This document shows positions 45,474 to 55,900 of a stretch of 64,000 bases of DNA, one piece after another. The DNA is from Nostoc piscinale CENA21 (GTDB taxonomy: Bacteria; Cyanobacteriota; Cyanobacteriia; Cyanobacteriales; Nostocaceae): the NCBI RefSeq assembly GCF_001298445.1, contig NZ_CP012036.1, positions 4,576,158 through 4,640,157 on the forward strand, written 5' to 3'. A model generated the notes under the pieces. It was given only the letters and a program-made list of their open reading frames with translations, did no database searches and had not been told where the DNA came from. Both the position numbers and the translations under genes were made by a program. How positions within the stretch are numbered: position 1 is the stretch's first letter; the number at the start of each line of letters is the position of its first letter.

Positions 45474-46364
45474 TTACACTACATTTACCCAAAAATCTGC
45501 TGTACCAACTTTACCACGACGCTGGAACTGCATCCACAGTTTATATGTTCCAGGCTGAGGAAAGTTAGTGACGAATTTTATTTGTCCATCTGCACTATTT
45601 TTGAGAGCATGAGCATGGATATAATCATTAACTGTCAAGGGTGATGAACTTTTCACAATTACTAAATGACCTCTTTCACCTAAATAAGTCTCTAAATCTT
45701 TAATTGGCTGATTATTTGCCGCATCTTTGATATCAAAATTTAAAGTAACTTCCTTACCAGCCTGGATATTTTGATTTGCAACATCAAGATTAACTTTAGT
45801 ATTAGATATAACTTTAGTTTTTTCAAACTTTTCTAAACTTTTTGGTAAGGGAATTGAACCGGGAATTTTAACTTGCATTAATGATAATGCCTCATTTTGT
45901 CCAGAGGGTTTATAGTCACTAAACAAACTATAGTTACCAGGAGTGGAGAAATTTGCACTCACTTCAAAACGTCCATTACCTTTGTAAGTGGGATGAATAT
46001 GATCATAAGTGGCTAAATCTTCGCGCACGATAATTAAGTGCATCAGTTTTTCTTGGAAAGTATCAAACTTGTCTATAGATTTACCGACAGTATCTTGAAC
46101 ATTAATCACTAAATTAACAGGCTGATTTGGTAACAAATTTTTTGGCGTAGTTAGTTTTGCTTGGGTAGTAATGTTTGTTTTAGCTTCATCACCAGGATGT
46201 TCCATTGAGTGTCCCTGATGTTGACTCGACATATTATCCTGATGATCAGTATGTTGTGATTCACCACCAGATACCTGCGTTTTGTCAGATTTTGTGACTG
46301 ATGAGCAACTAGGTGCTATCCATAGGCTAGATAATACGATAATTCCAGTCCAAAAACGCTTCAT
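45474..46364 (-). CDS. Periplasmic lipoprotein with His/Met-rich metal-binding-like region
   Basis: About 296 residues. The ATG at 46364 (MKRFWTGIIVLSSLWIAPSC) gives a clean lipoprotein signal with lipobox Cys in IAPSC; an in-frame Met six codons upstream is less likely. A His-rich linker follows (HTDHQDNMSSQHQGHSMEH), then two similar beta domains (LMHLIIVREDLATYDHIHP and GHLVIVKSSSPLTVNDYIHAH, each followed by PGTY/PGNY strands). This resembles periplasmic copper-handling or YtkA/FixH-like proteins. A metal role is inferred from the His/Met content. The domain repeat suggests internal duplication. Confidence 0.78.
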   Translation of the reverse strand: MKRFWTGIIVLSSLWIAPSCSSVTKSDKTQVSGGESQHTDHQDNMSSQHQGHSMEHPGDEAKTNITTQAKLTTPKNLLPNQPVNLVINVQDTVGKSIDKFDTFQEKLMHLIIVREDLATYDHIHPTYKGNGRFEVSANFSTPGNYSLFSDYKPSGQNEALSLMQVKIPGSIPLPKSLEKFEKTKVISNTKVNLDVANQNIQAGKEVTLNFDIKDAANNQPIKDLETYLGERGHLVIVKSSSPLTVNDYIHAHALKNSADGQIKFVTNFPQPGTYKLWMQFQRRGKVGTADFWVNVV

Positions 46365-46697
46365 TTTGTTCTTATCCTCCAATTTAACTGAGCATTTCTC
46401 TGAAAATGTGACTTAACTGCTCCTAAGATAACTAATCAAGACAAAAGTTATCAAAACTAAGTTATATTTGTTATACAATATAAACTTAATTTCAGAAAAT
46501 TTACGGTAACAAGCAACTGCCTTTTGAGATAAGTTGATGTCAATCAATATTTATTACATTACTTAGTTAAAAAGCTGATTCTTATGCAGTATGAAGGATA
46601 TAAGTACTTTAGGAGTGGCTACACACTGAGAAGTGAGAAAACTCTTCTACAACCATGACCCTCCGGTAAAGACTTTTACAATTAACAGGTTTTGAGG
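46365..46697. other. Divergent promoter region between lipoprotein and ethylene-receptor-like genes
   Basis: 333 bp, AT-rich, with a GC-richer patch 'gaccctccggtaaag' (46659-46673). No gene recognised. Confidence 0.45.
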
Positions 46698-48651
46698 ATG
46701 GCGTTTTTAGATAATTTTTTTTTTCCTAACCAGTTTATTCCCCACGGACATTGCTATCTCTGGAAGCCGGGATTAGTCTGGTTGCACGTTGTTTCCGACT
46801 CACTAACTGCAATAGCTTATTATTCAATTCCATTCATGCTGGTGTATTTTGTCAGCAAACGCAAAGATTTGCCGTTTGACTGGATATTTTTAATGTTTGG
46901 TGCATTTATCATTGCTTGCGGTACAACTCATGTCATGGATGTTTGGACACTTTGGTATCCAACTTATTGGTTATCAGGGTTGATTAAAGCCATTACAGCT
47001 TTGATTTCAGTCACTACAGCGGTACAACTTGTGCCATTAATACCTCAAGCATTAGCTTTACCTAGCCATGCACAACTAGAAGCTGCAAACTCTCAACTAG
47101 CCACAGAAATTGCTGAACGCAAACGTACAGAAGAAGTACTCAGAGAAAGTGAAGAACGTTGGCAATTAGCTTTGCGTGGCAATAATGATGGGATTTGGGA
47201 TTGGAATATCAAAACAAATCAAGTTTTTTTCTCTTCTCGTTGGAAAGAAATGCTTGGTTATGAAGACGATGAAATTAAAAATCATCTGCAAGAAATTTGG
47301 ACAAGAATTCACCCAGATGATTTAGATGCTGTAGTCAAAGCTGTTCAAGATCATTTTGCAAAATTCACACCATTTTACGCTAAAGAATTTCGGGTGCTTT
47401 GTAAAGATGGGAAGTATAAATGGATATTAGATCGGGGTCAAGCCTTGTGGGATGAAAATAATAATGTCATCCGTATGGTAGGGTCGCATACAGATATTAC
47501 TGAACGTAAGCAAGCCGAAGAAACTTTAAGTAAAATACTCGCACAACTAGAAACTAAAGTAGAAGAACGCACAGCAGAGTTAAAAAAAAATCAACCAATC
47601 ATTAGAGGCAGAAATTACTAAACGTAAACAAACAGAAAAGGCATTAAGAGATAGTGAAGAGCGATTTCGGACGGCATTTCATCAAGCAGCAGTGGGAATT
47701 GCCCATGTAGGTTTAGATGGCAGATGGTTATTAGTTAACCAAAGGCTTTGCGATATTGTTGGTTACACAGCCGAGGAATTAGAGTTACGCACCTTTCAGG
47801 AAATTACTCACCCAGATGATTTAAATGAATCTTTAAAATATGTTGATGAAATATTACTAGGTAATATTCAGACATATTCAATCGAAAAACGTTATTTTCG
47901 CAAAGATGGTACTGTCATCTGGATTAACTTGACTGTTTCGTTAACATACCATACTTCGGGAGAACCAAAGTATTTTATTGCTGTGATTGAAGATATTAGC
48001 GATCGCAAACAATCTCAAGCACAAATTCAAGCATCATTACTCGAAAAAGAAGTCTTGCTCAAAGAAATTTACCACAGAGTCAAAAATAATTTACAAGTAA
48101 TTTCTAGTCTGCTAAATTTGCAATCTGATTATATTCAAGACCAAGAAGATATGTATGTCTTTCAAAAAAGTCAGCAGCGAATCGAATCAATGGCCTTGGT
48201 ACATGAAAAAATGTATCAATCTCCTGACTTAGCTCGCATTGATTTTAGTGAATATCTTCAAGATTTAGTTGCAAGTTTATTTAGCACTTATGGAATTAAT
48301 GCAGGTGCAGTTTCTTTAAGATTTAATGTTGAAAATCAAGTTTTACTCGGTTTAGATTTGGCGATTCCCTGTGGGTTAATTGTACATGAATTAGTATCTA
48401 ATTCTTTAAAATACGGTTTCCCTAATGGGAGAGCTGGAGAAATTTATGTAGGAATTAGAGAAGATTTAGACCAGCAATTTACTATCTTTGTTAGCGATAA
48501 TGGTGTTGGCTTACCACCTAATTTTAATTTTCAAAATACAGCCTCTTTAGGTTGGCAGTTGGTTGAAGCATTAACTCAACAAATCTCAGGAAGCATTAAG
48601 ATTAACAGTCATGCTGGTGTAGAGTTTCAAATAACATTTCCCTTAATTTAA
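46698..48651 (+). pseudogene. Ethylene-receptor-like hybrid sensor histidine kinase, one frameshift
   Basis: About 650 residues. The first 105 match the ethylene-binding domain of plant ETR1: SDSLTAIAYYSIP and AFIIACGTTHVMDVWTLW, with Asp34, Tyr41, Ile71, Cys74 and His78 at exactly the ETR1 spacing (Asp25, Tyr32, Ile62, Cys65, His69), the copper/ethylene pocket. Two PAS domains follow (ISxxWKEMLGYEDDE type and GIAHVGLDGRWLLVN), then a HisKA_2/HWE-type kinase core (YHRVKNNLQVISSLLNLQS; HELVSNSLKYGFP; DNGVGLP). The frame breaks at 47621; removing one A from A9 (47582-47590) joins it as ELKKINQSLEAEITKRKQ. A TTG at 46692 is an alternative start. Similar to Synechocystis Etr1 (Slr1212) in its receptor domain. 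Confidence 0.87.
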
Positions 48652-48767
48652 ATTAAAAGAAATACTATTTAAGCAGGAGGATTCAGAAAAAAAATCTAAT
48701 TACATATAATTGTTTTTTCGATATTTAATTTGTCTATGATAGGTAATTGATTTTATAATACAAATAC

Positions 48768-50291
48768 ATGACAGACGCGAATATTTTAGTTGTTGAAGAC
48801 GAATCTATTGTTGCTAAGGATTTACAAAATAGACTGAAAAAATTTGGCTATACAGTTGCTGCGATTGCTTCTTCTGGACAAGAAGCAATTAATAAAGCTA
48901 TGGAATTTAGTCCTGACTTAGTACTTATGGATATCCGTTTAAAAGGGCAAATGGATGGCATACAAGCAGCAGCAGAAATTCATAAATATTTAGATATACC
49001 GATAATTTATTTAACTGCTTATGCAGATGAAGATACATTGGAGAGAGCTAAAATAACCGAACCATTTGGTTATTTACTCAAACCTTTTAAAGAGAGAGAA
49101 CTAAAAACTAATATTGAAATTGTGCTGACGAAGCATAAATTAGAACAACAATTGAAAACTAACCAACAATGGTTGACGACATTACTCAATAGTATTAGTG
49201 ATGGGGTCATATCTAGCGATCGCAATCAACTGATCACCTTTATGAATCCGGTAGCAGAACAGTTGACAGGGTGGACACAGGCAGAAGCGATCACCAAAAA
49301 TATAGCAGAAGTATTTAAAATTATTGATATCAATACTAGAGAACCTTTAGAAAATCCCATTAAAGTAGTTTTAGAATCAGAGGCGCTCGCACCTTTTTCA
49401 ACCACAACTATTTTAATTGCTCAAAACGGTACAGAAACACCAATAGACACCAGTGCAGCACCCATCAAAGACGACAAAAATAATCTCGTAGGTGCGGTGT
49501 TAGTGTTTCGGGATGTGACAGAAAGACTACAAGCAATGGCAGCGCGACAAAAGCAAATACAGCAAGAGCAACTTGTCGCCCAATGGGAGCAACTCAATCA
49601 ATTTAAAAATGACTTTTTAAATTTAGTTTCCCACGAATTGCGATCGCCACTTTATCACATGAAAAGCATGATTCAAATGTTGCAGATATCAACGGCTGTT
49701 CAACAACAGCATTACTTTCTGAACATTTTAGAAGCAGAGTGCGATCGAGAAATGGCACTAATTAACGACTTATTAGAGTTACAACGCCTGGAAAATTCAT
49801 CAAATCTACTGCTGGCTCCTGATTTATTAGTTCTACAACAGTGGCTACCTTGGCTCATCGAGCCATTTCAAATTCGCACTCAAGAACATCAACAAACCTT
49901 GCAACTCAATCTACCGGAAAATTTACCCGCATTATTTTCTGACCGTCCTAGCTTAGAACGCATTTTAGTAGAATTGCTAAATAATGCTTGTAAATATACA
50001 CCTGCTGACGGTGAAATTGTATTGAGTGTCAGCCACGAAACTGCTGAAATTCCCGCCAAAATAATTTTTACCATCAGTAACTCAGCAGAAATTCCCGTTG
50101 ATGAATTACCCAGAATTTTTGAAAAATTTTACCGCTTCCCTGATGCAGACATTTGGAACCAAGGTGGTACAGGTTTGGGTTTAGCAATTGTGCAGAAGTT
50201 AGTCACACAACTGCAAGGTAGCATCCAAGTCACCAGCCATCAGGGATGGACAACCTTTACTTTAACATTGAGTGATTTAGAAATAAGTTAA
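48768..50291 (+). CDS. Receiver-PAS-histidine kinase
   Basis: 507 residues. An N-terminal receiver domain carries VVEDES, phosphoacceptor Asp55 (LVLMDIRLKG) and Lys in LLKPFKE. A PAS domain covers about 140-260 (ISDGVISSDRNQLITFMNPVAEQLTGW). HisKA follows with SHELRSPLYHMKSM, and HATPase_c has NNACKYTPADG and GTGLGLAIVQKL. It is 117 bp downstream of the ethylene-receptor-like kinase on the same strand and likely acts in the same phosphorelay, taking phosphate on Asp55. This receiver-first arrangement differs from the separate regulators next to Synechocystis etr1, as I recall them. The frame is intact. Confidence 0.92.
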   Translation: MTDANILVVEDESIVAKDLQNRLKKFGYTVAAIASSGQEAINKAMEFSPDLVLMDIRLKGQMDGIQAAAEIHKYLDIPIIYLTAYADEDTLERAKITEPFGYLLKPFKERELKTNIEIVLTKHKLEQQLKTNQQWLTTLLNSISDGVISSDRNQLITFMNPVAEQLTGWTQAEAITKNIAEVFKIIDINTREPLENPIKVVLESEALAPFSTTTILIAQNGTETPIDTSAAPIKDDKNNLVGAVLVFRDVTERLQAMAARQKQIQQEQLVAQWEQLNQFKNDFLNLVSHELRSPLYHMKSMIQMLQISTAVQQQHYFLNILEAECDREMALINDLLELQRLENSSNLLLAPDLLVLQQWLPWLIEPFQIRTQEHQQTLQLNLPENLPALFSDRPSLERILVELLNNACKYTPADGEIVLSVSHETAEIPAKIIFTISNSAEIPVDELPRIFEKFYRFPDADIWNQGGTGLGLAIVQKLVTQLQGSIQVTSHQGWTTFTLTLSDLEIS

Positions 50292-50308
50292 TTATTTAAA
50301 CATAAAAT

Positions 50309-50329
50309 CCCCACCATTGAATGGTGGGG
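50309..50329 (+). terminator. Hairpin after the receiver-kinase gene
   Basis: ccccacca / tggtgggg with a 5-base loop, 18 bp after the stop. No T-run follows, so termination is uncertain. Confidence 0.45.
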
Positions 50330-50342
50330 AGTATGTCAAATC

Positions 50343-50479
50343 TATAGCGGTTCTCGGTTGGATGAGGTACATTTCAACCCCACCCCCAACCCCTCCCCGC
50401 GTGCGGGGAGGGGAGCGTTTGCGTTAGCAAATGGGGGGTGGGGTTCCGACTGTATTACAAGCAAGTAAGAACCGCTATA
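50343..50479. repeat. MITE-like palindromic element with 12-bp inverted ends
   Basis: Ends tatagcggttct (50343-50354) and agaaccgctata (50468-50479). The interior includes 'acccccaacccctccccgc' and its partial inverse 'gcggggaggggagcg', then a second G-rich arm. It lies between two convergent genes and has no coding capacity. Confidence 0.7.
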
Positions 50480-50518
50480 ATTTCAACCAATTATCTTCTT
50501 GCGACAGTCCTGTACTAA

Positions 50519-52450
50519 TTACGCTGAAGCAGTCAAATTAATCTTGACAATGAAATCATTGAAATCATTGTCACCGCCACCAACCAAATCCTCAAAGCCG
50601 AAGGTATTATCACCTAATATCCGCACATGCTGAGTTTTGTCAGAGTTGGCACCTAAAAACGTAAAGAATACAGTTGGATCATTGCTGGTATTGCTATCTA
50701 ACAAAGCATCAACACCACCGTTGACAATTAAGAACGGCACATAGATGCCACCACCTGCAAAGTTACCATTATGATTACCTTGACCTTGATTAGCCACCGA
50801 TAAACCAATACCTGTCACCCGTTGGTTAATGGCGGCTTGCAGATAACCAGCGTCTCCAACAAGAACGTCGGCTGTACCATCACCATTGGTATCAATACCA
50901 CCGCTTTCATCAACAACTTTATAAAAGCCGACATAGTTGTTGTATGATGCTTCGCGGTAAACGCTAAAATTACCAGCAATTAGGCTATCACTGCTATATT
51001 CGCGCAAATCAATCGCTTCACCTTCTGATTTTCCTTGTAAACCGATACCGATGGCTAAATCTTCATTGGTTTCTTGGACACTGATTTGCAAGTCGTCAAA
51101 TAAAGAATTGCCGCGTGAACCATCTTTCCAACCGATGGAGAAGCCACCTGTACTTAACGAAGTGATTTGCTGGGTGGTAGTGCTGGAGAAGATGATGCTA
51201 CCTTGAGATTTCAAGTAAAAGCGTAGTTGTGTACCACCGTTAAATTCTAGAATACGGCTGAGGTTTTCGGGGCTAAAGCCTGTGGGGTTGTTGACTAGAA
51301 CTGAGAAGATAGTTTTGGCGCGGGCGAGGGCTTTTTCTTGATAACCTGCTGCGCCTGGTGCAACGCCATCGATTTTTCCTTCGCTGTCATCAACGTTGAA
51401 GACACCGAGTTCATTGAGTAAGGCGGAACTGCGCCCTTTGATTTGGATTTTGATTTTGATTTTGGTGGACTTGCTGCCACCAATTTGGAATATGTCGTCT
51501 TTGTTGGGGTTGGTGAGGTTGCCTTGGAAGATGGTGTTGTTTAGCAGCACTGAGATGCCATTATCATTTTCTGTGTAAATATCATCTTTGCCATCGTTGT
51601 TAAAGTCTCCTACTTTTACATAGTATGGGCCACTCCCGACAGCGAAAGTAGTTGCATTAAGAAAACTACCACTACCATTACCTAGCAGCACAGATACAGT
51701 GTTGTCATCATAGTTGACGCTGACTAAATCCTGGATACCATCGCCATTGAAGTCTCCTACTGCTACTGCATCAGGATAATGCCCAACGGCGTACGTGGTA
51801 GGAATACCAAAGCTTCCTGAGCTATTACCAAGATACACTGATATTGTGTTGGCATCTCCATTTGGAGTTACTAAATCTAAAATATTGTCATTGTTGAAGT
51901 CGCCAAATGTCACATCTTCAGAATCATCATACATTCCAAGATATGAGCCAACGTCGATGATACTATAAGAGCTGAAACTACCAGAGCCATTACCTAACAG
52001 TACTGATGTGATTGAACGGCCGCCAGCGGCAATATCATCTTTGCCATCGTTGTTAAAGTCTCCTACTCTTACGTCATCAAAATAAGTTCCAACGTTGAAG
52101 GTAATGGCAGGGCTAAAGCCACCAGATTTATTGTTGAGTAGCACCGATACAGTTGGGCTATTGTCGTTGGCGGTTGCCAAATCTAGGTAGCCGTCACCGT
52201 TGAAGTCTCCTACTGCTACATCACTGGGGGAATAGCTATAACTACTTCCAGACCCAACGCTGTAATATTGGGCAGAAGCAAAGTTAAAGCTACCTGAGCT
52301 ATTGCCAAATGCAACGTATAACTTACCATATTCTAAGTATGCTAAATCCAAAATGTTGTCTTTGTTGAAGTCTCCAACTACCTTTGGATAACCAGCAAAG
52401 GAGGAACTGTTGTAGTTAATGACGGGAGCGAAGGTTACTGATGTTGTCAT
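50519..52450 (-). CDS. Secreted FG-GAP/VCBS repeat protein with DUF4114 module
   Basis: 643 residues. The first ~305 are FG-GAP/VCBS repeats of about 45 residues (DFNGDGYLDLATAN, DFNNDGKDDIAAGG, DFNNDNILDLVTPN and others), each with a calcium loop D-x-(N/D)-x-D, predicting a seven-bladed integrin-like propeller. Residues ~310-643 are a DUF4114 module ending FGFEDLVGGGDNDFNDFIVKINL, closely similar to the C-terminus of the phytase/GDPD protein. Motif FxVDDSEGKIDGVAPGAAGY recurs later as YKVVDESGG..AGYLQAA. There is no N-terminal signal. Likely extracellular, binding or structural. The shared C-terminus suggests a common secretion signal. Confidence 0.85.
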   Translation of the reverse strand: MTTSVTFAPVINYNSSSFAGYPKVVGDFNKDNILDLAYLEYGKLYVAFGNSSGSFNFASAQYYSVGSGSSYSYSPSDVAVGDFNGDGYLDLATANDNSPTVSVLLNNKSGGFSPAITFNVGTYFDDVRVGDFNNDGKDDIAAGGRSITSVLLGNGSGSFSSYSIIDVGSYLGMYDDSEDVTFGDFNNDNILDLVTPNGDANTISVYLGNSSGSFGIPTTYAVGHYPDAVAVGDFNGDGIQDLVSVNYDDNTVSVLLGNGSGSFLNATTFAVGSGPYYVKVGDFNNDGKDDIYTENDNGISVLLNNTIFQGNLTNPNKDDIFQIGGSKSTKIKIKIQIKGRSSALLNELGVFNVDDSEGKIDGVAPGAAGYQEKALARAKTIFSVLVNNPTGFSPENLSRILEFNGGTQLRFYLKSQGSIIFSSTTTQQITSLSTGGFSIGWKDGSRGNSLFDDLQISVQETNEDLAIGIGLQGKSEGEAIDLREYSSDSLIAGNFSVYREASYNNYVGFYKVVDESGGIDTNGDGTADVLVGDAGYLQAAINQRVTGIGLSVANQGQGNHNGNFAGGGIYVPFLIVNGGVDALLDSNTSNDPTVFFTFLGANSDKTQHVRILGDNTFGFEDLVGGGDNDFNDFIVKINLTASA

Positions 52451-52932
52451 TGTGTGTTTATGTGTAGATGTTTACTGACTAACTAGCTAAAGGCTTGGCA
52501 GATTCCAGATTTGTGAATGGGAGCGTGAGGTGTTTCTGTTCTGTGCTTCAGAACAATCTGGTTTGCTGAACCTCCAATTAGCTGTATCTTTAATAACTCT
52601 TACCTGGGATAGATGTCAAAATAATTTCTAATATAAAAAGATTAATTTTCTTCTATCTGAATGATTTAGACAGAGATGATGCTTAATAATAATTTACCTA
52701 GTATTTTTACGTAAAAACTATATTTTGATTGTTATATATCAGTAATAATACAGATGTTATTTCTCTGCGACTGGACGGTAAAATCTGCGGTGAGTTAGTC
52801 AGGTAGGTGTAAGGCTGTTGAATCCCTATCTCGCTACGCTCCACGCTTCAGGGAAAGAGCTTGCTCCCCCTGCTCCCTGTCCCTCCGCCTCTTCGGTGAG
52901 GGATTTTCATCTACCTTCCCAAACTGAAAAAT
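52451..52932. other. 482-bp divergent promoter region
   Basis: Lies between the start of the FG-GAP gene (minus) and the TIGR03032-TPR-OGT gene (plus). About 52824-52907 is filler and hairpin-rich sequence with repeated 'ctgctccctgtccctccgcc'-like bases. No gene seen. Confidence 0.4.
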
Positions 52933-55900
52933 ATGGTTGTCACACCCGCACTCAAACGCCAAATTGCTCTTGCAATTTCTACTTCCCCTGATTTTGTTAA
53001 TTGGTTACAATCTCAACAGATTAGTCTCGCTATTACTACGCCTCAAAGTTCGCGGTTGATGTTGTTGGGTGTAAATCACCAAGGGCAAATTTCCGGTTTT
53101 GAACGGGTGTTTGAGCAAGCTGCGGGGTTATACGTAACCGACGACAGGATTTATCTAAGTACTAAAGGGCAAATTTGGCAGTTAGATAATGCTTTAGTAT
53201 CTGGGCAACTTTATGATGGCTATGACAAGCTATATATCCCACGCATTGGCTATACTACCGGGAATTTAGAAATTCAAGATTTGGCGGTAGAGACGGAAAA
53301 TAATCGTATTGTGTTTGTCAGTAGTTTGTTAAACTGCGTGGCAACAGTGAGCGATCGCTATAGTTGCATTCCTTTATGGAAGCCTCGTTTTATCTCTAGT
53401 TTGGTGAATGAAAATCGCTGTCAGTTGAATGGTTTAGCGATAGTGAACGGTAAACCCCGCTATGTGACAGCTTACAGCCAATCTGATGTGGCGAATGGTT
53501 GGCAGCAGACATGGCAAAATGGCGGTTGTGTTGTAGATATTCAGTCTGACGAAGTTGTAGCTACGGGTTTATCTATGCCGCATTCGCCAAGATTTTATCA
53601 AGATAAGTTGTGGTTGTTGAATGCTGGTACAAGAGAATTTGGTTATATCAATATATATAGTGGAAAATTTCAAGCGGTTACTTTGGGTTCTGGTTGGTTA
53701 CGGGGGTTGGCGTTTGTTGGCGATTATGCGATCGTTGGTTTATCTAAAACTAGCCATCATAGTGTCAAGCTAGTCAATAACAACGCCGAAACTGAATGCG
53801 GTTTGATGGTAATTGATATTAAAACTGGTGCAATGGTTCACTGGTTGCGTTTAGAAGGGGAAGTCACAGAAATTTTTGATGTGCAGATATTATCAAAAGT
53901 TAGCCGTCCCCAAGTTATGGGATTTCTCTCTGATGAAATTCATCAGTTAATTAACCTAGATCCTCATTCGCCGCTAGTTAAACAAAATGTGCAATCACCT
54001 GCTATCAAATTAACTGAAGAGAAACAACTAAATACTATTCCTTACTACCCAGAAACTTCGCAACCAGAGTTGATTTATCCGACGGCTGATCATCTGTACG
54101 AAGAAGCATTAGCATTACAAAAACAAGGGAAAATTCCCGAAGCGATCGCGCAATACGAAAAACTAATTTCTCAACATCCTCGTTATGCTCCAGCTTGGTA
54201 TCAATTAGGAGTAATTAGAGAACGTCTAGGACAAACTGACAAAGCGATTTTAGCTTATGAAAAAGTTATAGAAATTAATCTTCATCATGCTCAAGCACAT
54301 AATAACTTAGGTATTTTACGAGTAGATGCCAAAGATTTAGATGAGGCAATTAAATGTTTTACTGCTGCTATTCAAAGTAAACCAGATTATGCTTTTGCTC
54401 ATAATAATTTGGGTTTAGTTTGGCAAATGCAGAGTAAATTCACCGCAGCAGCGACAAAGTTTCGGGAAGCTTTGCAGATAAATCCAGAGTATGCCGAAGC
54501 TTATTTAAATTTAGGGATTGTCTTAGAAGCACAAAATAATTTAGAAGGTGCGATCGCTTGTTTTCGTTCGGCGATTCAATATAAACCAAATTATATTAAA
54601 GCCCTCAACCGCCTTGGGGTAGTACTAACAATGTTAGCTATGTTTAACAAAGGTGATGTTAACGAACCCAAGCGGATATTTGAGCGAATTTTAGAAATGC
54701 AGCCAGGTTCGGCTGAGGCGTTTACTAATTTATTTTATCTCAAAGAAATGACTTGTGACTGGCGATCGCGTCAGTCTGATTTAACTAAGCTGTGGGAACA
54801 AACAATTCAAGAATTAGCAGATGGTAAACAGACAACACTTGATCCGTTCAACGCATTAAATAAGCCTTGGGATAGAAAGTTATTATGGCAAGTAGCTAAA
54901 ACTTATGGCAATACCATATCTCAAAAATGGGAACAATTACGACAAAGTTTAAATTTTCAACATTCCCGTTATTTGAATGGCAGATTACGCATTGGTTATC
55001 TATCAAATGACTTCCGCACTCATGCTACTAGCCATTTAATGAAGAGTCTTTTCAGCTTACACAATAAAGCAGATTTTGAAATCTTTGCTTATTCTTGTGG
55101 CCCAGATGATCATAGTGAATACCGTCAACATATTGCCGACACCTGTGAACACTTTCAAGATATTGCGAATTTATCCATAGAAGAAAGTGCCGAACTCATT
55201 TTTAATGATGGAATTCATATTTTAATTGATATTAATGCTTATACATTTGGTTCCCGCAGTCAGATTCTTGCTTTGCGTCCAGCACCCATTCAAGTCAACT
55301 ATTTGGCATTCCCTGGAACAATGGGTAGTGATTTTGTAGACTACATTATTGGCGATGCAGTAGTTACTCCCCCAGAATTTGCTAATACCTTTAGCGAAAA
55401 AATTGTTACTTTACCACACAGTTACCAAGTTAACGATTACCAACAGGTAATATCTAATAATCCTGTCACCCGTTCACAATACGGTTTACCAGAATCAGGT
55501 TTTGTTTTTTGCTGCTTTAATAATCACTATAAAATTGAACCAACAATCTTTGATATTTGGATGAGAATCTTAGCGGCTGTACCAGGAAGCGTTTTGTGGT
55601 TAATTGCCAAATCTCCAATTAACGAAGCTAATTTGCAAAGAGAAGCCGAAGCCAGAGGAATAAATGGCGATCGCTTAATTTTTGCCCCACCCGAAGCCAA
55701 AGCTGAACACTTAGCTAGACATAAATTAGCAGATTTATTTTTAGATACTTTATATTACAATGCTCACACAACTACGAGTGATGCTTTGTGGGCTGGATTG
55801 CCAGTAATTACCTGTTTTGGTGAAACTTTTCCTTCGCGTGTAGCCGCTAGTTTGTTAATGGCAATTGGTTTACCTGAGTTGATAACTAACAGTTTAGAAA

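Noticed and set aside
48657..48767. Separate small gene between the two kinases
   Set aside because: AT-rich spacer with no coding pattern; probably leader of the receiver-kinase gene.
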